Shown here: piece by piece, positions 1 to 10,667 of the stretch | Numbering within the stretch: the first letter of the stretch is position 1 | Layout of the letters: each line of letters starts with the position of its first letter | Source: Corylus avellana | Taxonomy: Eukaryota > Streptophyta > Magnoliopsida > Fagales > Betulaceae | Reading direction: 5' to 3' | Assembly (NCBI RefSeq): GCF_901000735.1 | Contig: NC_081545.1 | Location: 35,581,634-35,645,633 of the forward strand | Length of the DNA stretch: 64,000 bases | Notes under the pieces: generated by a model | Database searches by the model: none | Seen by the model: only the letters and a program-made list of their open reading frames with translations | Told to the model about the DNA's origin: nothing | Program-made: the position numbers and the translations under genes

Positions 1-1
1 T

Positions 2-814
2 TTCTTCCGTACCATCCATTTCTCAAAAAGACTGCGTCCTCGTGATCAGGTTATCAATATCAAAGGCATCGAGCATCTTGTTGATTTGTTCAGGAAACTT
101 TCAACTATATCAAGCACTGATCCCCGGCCGGATCAGTTTATCAAAATCGAATGCATCAAGCGTTTTGTTGATTTGTTCGGGAAATTGACAACTTCATCAA
201 GTACTCTGTTTCGAAAATTGTCAACTTTATTAAGTGCTATGTTCGGGATATCAAGTATTGAAGAAGAGAGAGAGAGACGACGAGAATGGGAATTATTGCC
301 TTCTGCTACGAGCCTTGCGGAGGCTGGAATCAAATTTAAAAAGGGTACGTCTAAAACCGTATTGGAAGTAAAATTTAATGATGGCATTCTTGAAATTCCT
401 TCATTTGAAATTCATGAGATAACAGAAACCGTCTTTCGAAATCTCATTAGCTATGAACAATGTCTCCCCAACTCTGATGATAGGATTACTTCCTATGCCA
501 TACTCCTAGACAGCCTCATTAATACTGCCAAGGACATAGATATTTTGTACGAGAGTGAGATAATTGATAACTGGTTGAATCCTGAGGATGCGGCCCAGCT
601 CTTCAACAAGCTTTACCTTGACACTTGTGTGGCCTACCATTACAATGATCTTTGCACGCAAGTGAATAGTTATTGCCGACGCAGGTGGCCTAGATGGCGT
701 GCAGTGCTTGCGCACAACTATTTCAACACTCCATGGGCTTTTATTTCGACATTAGCAGCATTTATCCTATTGTTGCTGACGTTGTTACAAACTGTGTACA
801 CCATGAAAAATTAG
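2..814 (+). CDS. DUF247 (UPF0481) protein, 5' end outside window
   Basis: The frame is open from base 2 to the stop at 812-814, so the first visible ATG (86) is internal and the true start lies upstream. Family hallmarks are visible: a WELLPSATSL.AGIKF block, TETVFRNLISYEQC, a NWLNPEDAAQLFNKLY block, RWPRWRAVL, then a C-terminal hydrophobic segment (about the last 27 residues) ending VYTMKN. DUF247 proteins are plant-specific, usually 400-450 residues, with one C-terminal membrane anchor; most have no known biochemical role, though some grass members act in self-incompatibility. Oddity: the N-terminal visible part carries an internal repeat (VDLFRKLSTISS, VDLFGKLTTSSS, LFRKLSTLLS), seen in DNA at about 49-240. 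No stop or frameshift is seen, so it may be functional. It is the first of four same-strand copies. Confidence 0.85.
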   Translation, partial: FFRTIHFSKRLRPRDQVINIKGIEHLVDLFRKLSTISSTDPRPDQFIKIECIKRFVDLFGKLTTSSSTLFRKLSTLLSAMFGISSIEEERERRREWELLPSATSLAEAGIKFKKGTSKTVLEVKFNDGILEIPSFEIHEITETVFRNLISYEQCLPNSDDRITSYAILLDSLINTAKDIDILYESEIIDNWLNPEDAAQLFNKLYLDTCVAYHYNDLCTQVNSYCRRRWPRWRAVLAHNYFNTPWAFISTLAAFILLLLTLLQTVYTMKN

Positions 815-1179
815 TACGTACGTATTACATCCTTGTAAAACCTGTTGTATAATAGTCTCTCGACTCTTTAATGTCGTTTCCAATGTCAATCATGCTTTGG
901 TGTACGTGTTCTAATGTTGGGTCAGACGAGTTGATTGTGGATTGTGTATACCAAATCAACGTGAATAAATTGCATGTATGTGAATAATTTAATGCTACCT
1001 ATTTTTAGCCTTTATTTGGTTCCATTTGAAGTAATACTACTGTCTATTTTCTTAACAAAGTCAGATTAATTTTTTCTTTCAAAAGAACGAAAATAATGAT
1101 CTACACATTCTTCTCACTACTCTTATTAATGGCAAAACAAATCCTGTGCCACGGGTTATCATTAACTTAGAATATCTTC
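815..1179. other. 3' flank of DUF247 gene
   Basis: No gene seen. The first 80 bases (CCTTGTAAAAC.TGTTGTATA...GTCTCTC) resemble the flanks after the DUF247 stops at 2678 and 18194, so the duplicated unit includes the 3' untranslated region. Confidence 0.5.
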
Positions 1180-1399
1180 TTTTTGCTGTTAGTGTTCGGC
1201 TAATACTCTTTTTTGAATGAATGTTATGCTCGTAAGTGCAAGGGTAATTTTTATTTCTCTGCTCTATTTGAAGAGAATTGTGCCTAAATATTTCAATGTG
1301 TTTTGTTTTTACTTTTTTTTTTTTTTTTTTGAAATTTTTTGTCACTCTGGAAGAAACAGCTTTAGGAGGCACAAATTGAGCAGAAAATAGATCCAACAT
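1180..1399 (+). promoter_or_regulatory. Conserved upstream region of DUF247 copy 2
   Basis: This stretch, with CTAATACTCTTTTTTG..TGAAT, TTATGCTC.TAAG and TTTGAAGAGAATTG.GCCTAAA, recurs upstream of the DUF247 gene at 10668 (about 10435-10667). Part of it (TTTGAAGAGAATTG) also precedes the copy at 4869. It probably contains the ancestral 5' untranslated region or promoter that was duplicated with the genes. No transcription start can be fixed from sequence alone. Confidence 0.45.
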
Positions 1400-2678
1400 A
1401 TGGCTGTGAAAGAAGAAGGTAGTATTAGAATTGATATCAGCCGCCTGGAGTCTTCAATAAAAGATATGATGCCCCCTCATTCCCTCGTGCCATCCAAGTG
1501 TTGCATCTTCAAAACCTCTGCCATTCTCAAAAGGCATAATGAAGAAGTGTATATCCCCAATGCATTTTTTATTGGGCCTCTCCATCATGATGACCCAAAC
1601 TTGAAAGCCACAGAAAAAATAAAAGCCTAGTATTTGCAAGGCTGCTTTATCTCTCGATCAGACCGTCCAGATGAAATGCTAAGAACTCTCATTAGTTCCA
1701 TCACGAAGGTGGAGAAAACGGCTTGTGAGTGTTATGCTGAACAATCGATCATTTTAGCCCAGAAGAATTTCTGATAATATTGGTAATTGATGGTTGCTTT
1801 ATTATTGAGCTATTCTGCAGGTACTCTTTTCCGGAACTTCAAGAAGAAAATGACCCTATTTTTAGCATCTGTAGTGTGGTTGCAGTTCTAGGCCATGACT
1901 TGATTTTGCTAGAGAACCAAGTACCTTGGATGGTACTTGAGCATTTGTTTAGCTTGATCGGGGGTCCTAGAAGCAATATGGACCTCGGCCTAAGTGAACT
2001 AGCCTATAACTTCGTTTTTTCCATTTTCCCATTCCAGCCAACTTTTAGACATGATCATCTTAGAGACATCAAACATATTCCTGAACTGTTTAGAAAATTG
2101 TTCATTTCAATTGAAATAGAAAAAGAAAAGATGTCGATGTTGGGATGAGAACTCGTACCCTCTGCTACGCGTCTGGAGGCCGGAATCAAATTCAGAAAGA
2201 GTACATGCAACAATATGTTTGACATAAAATTCAGAAATGGTGTCCTTGAAATTCCTCAAATAATGATTGATGAGGGCACATAAACATTTTTTAGAAATCT
2301 CATAAGTTTTGAGCAATGCTACCCCAACATTTATGGTATGATCACTTCCTATGCCATACTACTGGACAACCTCATTAACACTAAAAAAGACGTCGAGATA
2401 CTCTGAAAAAAAGATCCTTCGTAACTGGTTGAATCCAGAGGATGCGGTCCAATTGTTCAACAAGCTTTACCTCGACACTCAAGTCAAGACATACTATTAC
2501 GGAAATCTTTGCAAGCAAGCGAATGAACATCGTGAAAAGAGATGGCCTAGCTAGATGGCGTGCAGTACTTGTGCGCAATTATTTCAACACTACTCCATGA
2601 GCTTTTCTTTCCACGTTGGCTGCATTTATCCTTTTGATCCTTAACCTTTTACAAACGTTGTACGCCATGAAAAACTAG
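1400..2678 (+). pseudogene. Decayed DUF247 gene, copy 2
   Basis: Aligns along its whole length with the intact frame at 10668. Lesions are visible. An in-frame TAG at 1628-1630 stands where the intact copy reads Glu. A shift near 1740 follows ECYAEQ. A Trp codon has become TGA near 2146, a Glu has become TAA near 2281, and there are more shifts or stops near 2400 and 2552. Still recognisable are CCIFKT, PNAF.IGPLHHDDPNLKATEKIK, LGHDLILLENQVPWMVLE, RNLISFEQC and a C-terminal hydrophobic end before TAG at 2676. The two longest remaining open pieces are 1400-1630 and 1780-2148. Five or more independent lesions make a working protein very unlikely. Confidence 0.9.
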
Positions 2679-3052
2679 TATTACACCCTTGTAAAACTTG
2701 TTGTATATATGATAATGATTGGTCTCTCTAATGTCCTTTCCTATGTCAACTATGAAAAGAAAGGGCAATTGTTTTTGCTTTAGTGCATGTCTTAAGGGGA
2801 AACTTCACTAAAAACTCCTGAACCTTCACCCGTTTTGAAATACCCTCATAAATTTCGAAATCTCTCACTTTAGTCCCATAAACTTTCAATTGCTCTCAAT
2901 TTGAACCCCTCCGTCTAAATTAATCTTTAACCTCAAACGGAAAACGAAAAACGTGACCTGCACATGACTTTTTTCGCCTGAACTACCCATTATACCCTCA
3001 TACTAAGCTAAATGTCCAGACTACCCTCTTCCAAACCTACAACACCCACCCA
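2679..3052. other. DUF247 3' flank and transposon-like sequence
   Basis: The first 60 bases match the DUF247 3' flank. From about 2800 comes unique-looking AT-rich sequence with a pyrimidine-rich stretch (aaactcctgaaccttcaccc), of the kind often found at ends of plant non-autonomous elements. No coding potential seen. Confidence 0.35.
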
Positions 3053-3076
3053 GCCCAAAACGACGTCGTTTTGGGC
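3053..3076. repeat. Perfect 24-bp palindrome
   Basis: A perfect inverted repeat with core AAAACGACGTCGTTTT flanked by GCCC and GGGC. It sits just before the GC-rich hairpin array at 3145. A partial relative (CGGCGTCGTTTTGACGG) occurs upstream of both epimerase copies near 23727 and 56593. Confidence 0.8.
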
Positions 3077-3144
3077 ATTAATTTTGTTTTTTTCAAAAAA
3101 ATAAAAATAAAAAGAAAAAGCAAAATATTATTAAAAAAGAAGAA

Positions 3145-3372
3145 AATCAGGGTGGTTGGAGCCACCCCTATGGCCGGTCTGGGGGTGGAGGAACCACCCC
3201 ATGGCCAAGGGGGCGGCCGGCCGAAACCACCTCCGGGCCCTTGGGGGTGGCCCGGCCACCCCCAAAAGCCCAAACCCATTCCCTGTTTGCAAATTTTTTT
3301 GGCCTTTTGGGGGTGGCCGGACCACCCCCTTGGCCATGGGGTGGTTCCTTCACCCCGGACCGGCTATGGGGT
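3145..3372. repeat. GC-rich array of short stem-loops (GGGGTGG...CCACCCC)
   Basis: At least five successive short inverted repeats of the form GGGGTGG-N(3-8)-CCACCCC lie in an otherwise AT-rich region. Related arrays occur at 32785-33007, 58060-58400 and 62630-62660. Open frames across it are proline/glycine-rich by composition and are not genes. It is probably part of a non-autonomous transposon family. Confidence 0.7.
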
Positions 3373-3829
3373 TAAAATATTCTCAATATGGTTCTTATTT
3401 CAAGATTTCAACCCAAGTTTAGACAATAATTATTTGTAATATAAAGAATAAGAATTATTTTATTGGACTGATATGTGGCGATACGCCTTGATCATCAGCT
3501 CACCCGTTGAGAAACATAAATATAGGTTTGTATTTACGTTTGACGCAAGAAGTTTGACAAAAGGGAATTTAAACCCAAAAAAAAAAAAAAAAAATCAAAC
3601 AAAGATAACATGGTTCTGAGTCACCAACTAAACATCACCCGAAAATGATTGCTGTAATTGAAGTAAATTTCAAGCACCATGACTCGTGTTACACATGGGC
3701 ACAAACTGGCTCAAGCTTTATGGCACCATTTACAAGCACATTCATTTCACACAACTTTGGTCAACTTAAAGAATGGAATGTTGGATGGTCTGTGCATGAA
3801 GTAACTTTATCTCGTAAAAGCTAATTAAA
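3373..3829. other. Intergenic, no gene seen
   Basis: AT-rich, with an A run at about 3578-3594. No conserved protein or RNA is recognised. Confidence 0.4.
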
Positions 3830-3970
3830 AAGAGTTTAAAGTAAATTCTCTTTGCTGTCTAATGGTTACAAACTATATGACCAGAAGAAACGAATCAGGG
3901 GTTAGGTTAGGCATACGTCAAAGGATTAGAATCTCCTATAATTGAGAATCGCATGCAATTGTTTGTTCTT
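3830..3970. repeat. Dispersed repeat, copy 1 of 3
   Basis: Contains GTAAATTCTCTTTGCTGTCTAA, a TGACCAGAAGAAA block and GGGGTTAGG. Diverged copies lie at about 32635-32760 and 34325-34450 in the same orientation. The family is unknown. Confidence 0.5.
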
Positions 3971-4369
3971 TGTAATCAGGTAAGTAATTGTGAGAAGCCT
4001 TCAATAAAGTTTACATCTTCAAGGTCTCTTACGCAAATAACCCTTGAAATCTGGATAGATATATATGAGAATTGTAGGAGGTGATAATCATCCTACTTCA
4101 ATTGCCATTTGGATTTTATGATTTATTGGCTTTCATTTTAAATCCATGAAGCAAATAATAAAGTGCTATGTGAATTTGCCCTTTTGCTTTGGGTGCTTTT
4201 TAGCATTTATATAAACAGTGGCATTTGTTACCCGTGTGAAGGACAAGAAAGGGATAAGATGAGTGAACTACTTCTCTTGGAAGCGTTGCGATGCTCAGTA
4301 AGCCTAAGAGGTATTCTTTTTTTCTTTTTCTATTTTTTTTTTCTTAAAATGAAGTAAGAGTTGCTCATT

Positions 4370-4462
4370 TTAGTGTCTAAAACTCGATTATAATTTCATT
4401 TAAATTTCGTTTATTGGCGTTTGAACTTGTCTTGCACGCAGGGTGTTGAAGACGGGCTAGAA
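4370..4462. repeat. Short dispersed repeat shared with 28808-28890
   Basis: The block from TGTCTAAAACTCGATTATAA to TTATTGGCGTTT.AACTT.TCTTGCA is shared with 28812-28880 with few differences. Its origin is unknown. Confidence 0.55.
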
Positions 4463-4502
4463 GAGAAATTTTAAGAGGGGGTGGAGCCTAGTGAGTAGTT
4501 TT

Positions 4503-4795
4503 TGTTAAGGATATAAATCCTTTTGATTAATGCGGATTTGATTTGTGATTATTGTTGATTTGATTTGTTATTAAATACCCTTAATTCAAGGGATTTGTTT
4601 TGTATTTGAAATTATGTTAAAGCTCTATAAATAGAACTATGTACTCAAATCATACATCAAGAAAATATGTAGCTTATAACGTTTTAGTGTGTGGATGTAG
4701 GCTATATGCCGAACCACCTTAATTTCTGTGTCTTTCTCTCTTTCCTTTATTCCATATTATTCTGCTTTATATTTATTATATTATGTGTTTCTATA
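4503..4795 (+). mobile_element. Solo LTR, probably Ty1/copia-like
   Basis: Begins TGTTAAGGATATAAAT and ends TTTCTATA. It is flanked by a 5-bp direct repeat GTTTT (4498-4502 and 4796-4800), the target duplication length expected for copia elements. Inside are a TATA-like CTATAAATAGA (about 4624) and the stretch GCCGAACCACCTTAAT. A diverged relative lies at 63527-63818. No internal domain remains, so this is best read as a solo LTR left by LTR-LTR recombination. It landed in the conserved upstream region of the next DUF247 copy. Confidence 0.75.
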
Positions 4796-4868
4796 GTTTT
4801 GAAGAGAATTGTGTTTCCTTTCTTCTTCTTTTTTCTTTTGATCACTCATGAAGAAAGAATTTTAAAAT

Positions 4869-6117
4869 ATGGCTAGGAATGTTACTACTCCTGTTGAAGG
4901 CTTTCCACCTTCACTAGAAGACATGATATCCCATGATTTATCCATGTCCCCCAATTGTTGCATCTTTAAAACCCCTGTCATACTCTTAAGGCATAGTGAA
5001 AAAGCTTTTATTCCTAATGCATTTTCTATTGACCCTTTCTACCATGGCAATCCAAACTTGAAAGCCACAAAAAAAAAAAATTAAAGGCAAGTATTTGCCA
5101 GGACTTGTATGTTAATCGCCCTGTCCAGAGACAAGACTAAGAGATCTCATCAATTCCATCAAGGCCGTGGAAAGAGAGGCTCGTGAGTGTTATGCCGGAC
5201 TAATTTATTGTAGCCCAGATGAGTTTGTGAACATTTTGGTAATGGATGGTTGCTTCATCATTGAGCTGTACCGCAAGCATGATTACAAACAACTTAGGGA
5301 AGTAGATGACCATGTTTTCACCATGGCTTGTATGCTCCAATTTCTATACCATGACTTGATTTTACTCGAAAATCAAGTGCCTTGGATGTTGCTGGAGGGC
5401 TTGTTTAACATGACCAGCGACCCTACTAGTCTACTAGAGAAAACAAGTCTCTAACGCAACTTGCCATAGAATTCTTTGCTAACATTTTCTCATCCACCGA
5501 TCCTGTTATAGTTCCCCATATCCAAGACACCAAGCATATTCTTGACCTATTCAGAAAATGGTTGGTTTTTTTAACAGAAGGACAGGAAGAAAGCAGAGAA
5601 GGATGGCAATCCATGCCTTCTGAGACAAGCCTTGTAGAGGCTGGAATCAAATTCAGAAGGGGTTCGTCCAGAAGCATCTTGGACATCAAATTTATTGATG
5701 GTGTCTTGGAAATTCCTCCATTACTAATTCAAGAGACAACAGAAACTGTCTTTCGAAATCTCATCAGCTTTGAACAATGCTTCCCCATGCTCATACAGAT
5801 ACTCCTTGACAATCTCATCAACACTGCCAAGGACATGGACATGGTCTGCGAGAATGAAATCATTGACAATTGGTTGAATCCAGAGGATGCAGCACGCCCA
5901 ATTCTTCAACAAGCTTTACCACAACGCTTATGTCAAGAAGTACTATTACCTAAGCCTTTGCGAGCAAGTGAGTGAATTCTGCCAACGCAGATGGCCTAGA
6001 TGGCGTGCAATGCTTGTGCGCAATTATTTCAACACTCTATGGGCTATTCTTTCTACATTGGTAATTGTGCGCAATTATCTCACCTTCTTACAAACTTTCT
6101 ACAGCATGAAAAATTAA
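4869..6117 (+). pseudogene. Decayed DUF247 gene, copy 3
   Basis: Starts MARNVTTPVEG at 4869 and keeps CCIFKT, PNAFSID and NPNLKAT, then shifts frame in the A run at about 5070-5080. Later open pieces carry ARECYAG, VMDGCFIIELY and HDLILLENQVPWMLLE (5167-5454). A shift near 5440 follows, then GIKFRRGSS, DGVLEIPPLLI and TETVFRNLISFEQC (5562-5900). Another shift near 5890 (PEDAA.PILQQ) precedes the C-terminal RRWPRWRAMLVRNYFNT and hydrophobic end (5887-6117). At least three frameshifts break it. Divergence from the copy at 10668 looks moderate, so decay is probably not ancient. Confidence 0.9.
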
Positions 6118-6367
6118 TATACATTAATGCCTTTATAAAAAGAAATGAAATTGTTGTTTTCTCTAGAGTATGCGTTTTCTTCTTGTTAGAAAGTTTTCAA
6201 AATTTAATGTATTTACATATTTATATGTTTTATTCATTGGGGAGTTAATAAGCCTTTAAAAGGAAAAAGTGAAAAAATAAATACCAACTCACCACGAGCT
6301 ATTTAATACTTGGGTATATACACTTAGGCGTATGCATTAGAAGGGTTGTAGCCTATAAGGTTGGAGC
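6118..6367. other. DUF247 3' flank, no gene seen
   Basis: AT-rich spacer between the decayed DUF247 copy and the large inverted repeat. Confidence 0.35.
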
Positions 6368-7277
6368 AATGATATGCTGAACACCGGCATGCTTAAATAG
6401 TAAGCACACCGGTGATGTGGCACATGCCAGGTTTGCCAAGATTAATAAAAAAAAGAAAAAAAAGTCCAAAAGAAAAAAAAGTCCAAAATTCTGCGTCAAA
6501 AACACATTCCCCCATCCATTTGATTTCCCCCCAAAATTTTCCGCAAACCATTCTCCCTCCAAACCAACCATTTCTCCCCCACCGGCACCGTCGCCAGCGC
6601 TGTCATCTCCTCTCTCCACCGTACCGTTACTGCCGCACGCCGATGTTTAGCATATCATTACTCCAACCACCCATGCTATCCCTTCACCTTCGGCTCTCTC
6701 CCCAACACCATTACAGCTCTACTCTGTCTCCCCCACCTCACGCCTTTGGCTTCCGGCGAGGCCCATGCCGACGCCGACCTACTGCACCAGATAGGAGCCG
6801 CCGTCCACTATCCGGTGCTTCTCTCCCCACGACTCCTCTTGATTTTTTTATTTTTTTATTTTTTATTTTTTGCGTTTTTTCTATTGCTTGCTCAAATTGC
6901 TTAGATGATGGGATCTATTTAATCTGTATATTTTAAGATGGGCCCAAACCCGACGAACGCTCAGCAGCACCCAGCGCCACCACCAACGACCGGCACCACC
7001 CCCAACAACGACCCACCGTCCAAACCAGAAAAAGAGTTTTTTTTTTTTATTTCATCTGGTATTTCTCACAGACCTGCATTATTTTTATGTCCCGAGTTTT
7101 TTCGATGCTTCTTTGAAATTGAGGATGGGAAATGGGTCTAGAGTGAGAACTTGTTTTGTATTCGTTGGTAAGATGCTTGTTAAAGTGCCCGAGTGAGATA
7201 CAGTTTTGTTTTAGTCATATATATTTTCTGTAAATTCTATTATTTGAATTAATTTTACTTATCTCTTGTTAATATTC
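6368..7277 (+). repeat. Left arm of large imperfect inverted repeat
   Basis: Starts AATGATATGCTGAACACCGG and ends ATCTCTTGTTAATATTC. Read backwards, 8223-8831 matches it over about 600 bp. The left arm is longer because about 310 bp (6649-6958) has no partner in the right arm. The insert begins with CATATCATTACTCC, itself the inverted end motif, which suggests nested elements. Such foldback structures are typical of non-autonomous DNA transposons and their transcripts can form hairpins. The open frames here (for example 6412-6936) are compositional. Confidence 0.75.
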
Positions 7278-8222
7278 GTTCAAGGAGAAATGTGAAATTT
7301 CAGGCAAAATGTTCACTGCTGACCTTCGTTTTGTTTGTAGTTGAGCAAAACCCAATCTTGTGATAGAGTTTTTTCGAAGTGTAATACCAGATGCCCACAA
7401 GTAGTAGTAACGTAATCTCAATTGACAATTTGCAACGTAACTGGCAGAACTGCAGTAACAGTTATAAATTTTCCAAGAAGAAATCAGAGTCCTACACGGA
7501 GTTCTAGTTGGAGTATGAATGCCATTCACTGCAGTGGTATTTAATTGAAATTAGTCTCCTTATTCTACGAGAAGTTGTGCAAGGGAGCCTTTGCAAATTG
7601 ACCATTGATTCAATTATATTAGTAGTTTTATTATTTATTTCAATATGTGGATATTTATTTAAAGATGTGATACTCCAATTATCCATTATTATAAAATTTG
7701 CATTCTAAATAATTAGCTGCTAGTGAGGATATTCCCGCTCGTATAAAATTTCAAAGCTCGAATACGTTACTCAAAAAAAAAAAAAAAAAAAAAAATTGCT
7801 CCTTCATTTACAAACGGATCCACCAATTAGGAAATGCCCCCATTAATAGAAACAATCTTCGAGTCCAAGATATTGCAAATATGTGAAACTCAACTCTCCA
7901 TTGGATGTAATACCAGTAAGCTAATTCCAGAAAAAGAAAAAGATAAAGGAAGCCAAATTTGGAGTCAATATAACACCATTTACAAATTAATTTCGCTTTA
8001 GGAGTCAATATAACACCATTTATTTCCCGTAAGACAGGAGAATTAAAAATCCAAGGAAACAAAATAGGCAAAGAAGCATAAAACCATCTTCTGGCCAACC
8101 GACTAGATGATGAAAAGTATAATTTCCATAGAGGCTAATTGCCTTCATCCCCTTAAATACCACTTCCAGAACAACAACCTACAAGATAAAATGAAATTAG
8201 TCAATAGATTATGCAATACCTG
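7278..8222. other. Spacer between inverted repeat arms
   Basis: AT-rich with an A run at about 7773-7795. A short direct repeat (TAGGAGTCAATATAACACCATTTA) is seen near 7960-8021. No protein is recognised. Confidence 0.4.
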
Positions 8223-8831
8223 AGAATATTAACAAGAGATAAGTAAAATTAATTCAAATAATAGAATTTACAGAAAATATATACGACTAAAACAAAACTG
8301 TATCTCACTCAGGCATTTTAACAAGCATCTTACCAACGACTACAAAACAAGCTCTCACTTTAGACCCATTTCCCATCCTCAATTTCAAAGAAGCATCGAA
8401 AAAACTCAGGGACATAAAAATAATGCAGGTCCACGAGAAATACCAGATGAAATAAAATAAAATAAAATAAAAAAAAAAAACTCTTTTTCTGGTTTGGATG
8501 GTGGGCCGTCGTTGGGGGTGGTGCCGGTCGTTGGTCGTGGCGTTGGGTGCTGCTGAACACCGGCGTGCGGCAGTGGCGGTGGGGAGAGGAGATGATGGCG
8601 CCGGTGACGGTGCCAGTGGGGGGAGAAATGGTTGGTTTGGAGGGAGAATGGATTGGGGAAAATTTTGGGGGGAAATCAAATGGACGGGGAATGTGTTTTT
8701 GACGTAGGATTTTTATTTTTTATTTTTTATTTATTTTTTTTTTTTTTAATCATGGCAAATGTGGCATGTGCCACACTGCCACATCACCGGCGTGCTTAAG
8801 CAGTAAGCACGCCGGTGTTCAGCATATCATT
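8223..8831 (-). repeat. Right arm of large imperfect inverted repeat
   Basis: Reverse complement of 6368-7277 without the 310-bp insert. Ends GGTGTTCAGCATATCATT. The arms differ by scattered substitutions and small indels, so the repeat is not brand new. Confidence 0.75.
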
Positions 8832-8837
8832 ACTTGG

Positions 8838-8975
8838 GTGAAGATAAAGAGCACGCCGGCGTGCCAAGCACGACGGCAAATTTTTTTTTATTGAAATATT
8901 AAAAAAAGATGTTTTTTGCCTAGTATGCTTAGCACGCCGGCGTGCGCTGAATCACGGCCCATCATTACTCATGGG
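8838..8975. repeat. Small element with GCACGCCGGCGTGC palindromes
   Basis: Two perfect 14-bp palindromes (about 8858-8871 and 8933-8946) bracket an AT-rich core. The sequence is related to the terminal motif of the neighbouring inverted repeat (CACCGGCGTGCTTA). Probably a short relative or end fragment of the same transposon family. Confidence 0.5.
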
Positions 8976-9319
8976 GTTGAGCCACAAATGACGCAATCAA
9001 ATTGTGACAGTTAAATTTCAAACATTTGTATGGTGAGATTATTTGATTAAATGAGATGTGATCAAACGATTATAATCAAACAATTAAACCGTGTGATCCA
9101 ACAGATAAAATTAAATGAGACTTGGGAATAATTGTGATTGGATTGTTCAAATTAAAATAGAGAGAGATATGGAAAAAGTTATAGTTTCGCCGTGACTGAT
9201 TGCGTTAATTTGGAAGTTGCATACACAATGATTTACGCATACATACATTTTTGAAGACTTCAATTTGAAATTTCTATGCGAGTAGCTGTCATTTATCCAT
9301 TTGATAACTTGCTTATTAA

Positions 9320-9557
9320 TTTTCTCTCTCATTCATGGACCACATAAAATGTAAGGTCAAAATTAAGATTATTCCAAAACAATGGTCAACGGTCAGTTTT
9401 GTAACATTTTCTCGTATTTAATTTTTAAAAAAATGGTCAACAGGCATAACCCTCCAACTCACTAAAATACCCAGAAATTTCAGTGGAGATGGAATACTCG
9501 GTCGGCCGCCTCAAAGTCAGCCTCTTTGTTAAACCGCATGATCATAACCAAAAGTAA

Positions 9558-9588
<31 letters not shown>

Positions 9589-9770
9589 TATCCATGGACC
9601 ACATAAAATGTAAGGTCAAAATTAAGATTATCCAAAACAAGATGGATGGCCAGAAATTTCAGTGGAGATGGAATAGGGATCATGGAATAGTAGCCCGCCC
9701 GTCAGCAGTCAGCCGCGACCAAAAGACAGCCTGTTTGTTAAACCGCGTGATCATAAGTTCATAACATATA
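9320..9770. repeat. Imperfect tandem duplication with CT microsatellite
   Basis: CATGGACCACATAAAATGTAAGGTCAAAATTAAGATTA, CAGAAATTTCAGTGGAGATGG and TTTGTTAAACCGC.TGATCATAA each occur twice in the same order (from about 9334 and 9594). A (CT)n run at about 9560-9588 lies at the junction. No gene seen. Confidence 0.65.
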
Positions 9771-10434
9771 TTTAAGCATGCACGCAGTCCTCACAAGGAC
9801 ACAAAGCATCCACAGTTTCAACTTTCAAATAAGGTACGTATTTGTTATTGTGAGTAAAGTGGTAGTAACTTCTTTCTCTTTGTCTTGGTTCATTTCTAAG
9901 TAATCTTTTTAATTCCTAATTAATTTGAATGGAAGATATATCAGCCGAGTTGAAGGGAATGCACTGGATTTTTATTTAAATGAGCAGTCTAAATTAGAGA
10001 TATTGATACCTTAAGTATTGCTAGGCACCTTCTTTGTTTTTTTTTTTTTACTTGAACGTGTGGCTTCGATCTCTCTAATTATGTGTTGTTGTAATCTGGA
10101 TCATTCATTCAAAATGAACGGTCTAGATTATATGTATTATGCTATAGATATAGCATGGGATCCTGATTGATAGACACTGATATTGTTGTAAAGCTTATTA
10201 AATTATTGTTTTTTATTAATTTTTTGTTTTTGTTTTGTTAGATTTTTGTTGGTTGTTTTTTATTTTAAGATTTAAAAAAAAAAAAAAAAAAAAATTATGA
10301 TTGGTATTCTTTTCATTGGGAGGGCATTGACATTTTTTTTTTTGCAATTTATAGGAGATATTGATACAATTTAGAGTTTGAGAAAAAGATTGATAATGAA
10401 GTAGTAGTTTGAGTTGTAGTACTATGTGTTCTTT
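9771..10434. other. Intergenic, AT-rich
   Basis: No gene recognised; A and T homopolymers near 10035 and 10273. Confidence 0.35.
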
Positions 10435-10667
10435 AATACTCTTTTTTCAGCTTAATACTCTTTTTTGTATGAATCTTATGCTCATAAGCGCATGGATAAT
10501 ATTTTTTTTTTCTATGCTATATTTGAAGAGAATTGAGCCTAAAAATTCAAATCTCTTTTCTTCTTCTTTTTTTACTAATTTATTTTATTTTATTTTTTAC
10601 ATTTTTTGTCACTCCAAAAGAAACAACTTTAGGATGGCAAAAAATAACAGAAAAAAAAATTCAACGC
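10435..10667 (+). promoter_or_regulatory. Upstream region of DUF247 copy 4
   Basis: Shares AATACTCTTTTTTG..TGAAT, TTATGCTCATAAG and TTTGAAGAGAATTG.GCCTAAA with the region before copy 2 (1180-1399). The frame is open upstream to 10533, but the encoded residues (a hydrophobic Phe/Leu run) fall in this conserved non-coding stretch, so the start is placed at 10668. Confidence 0.45.

Noticed and set aside
3071..3439. Overlapping proline/glycine-rich open frames on both strands
   Set aside because: They arise from the GC-rich hairpin array; no family, and open in several frames at once.
10533..10667. N-terminal extension of the DUF247 gene by 45 residues
   Set aside because: The stretch corresponds to the conserved non-coding upstream region of copy 2, and alignment supports the start at 10668.
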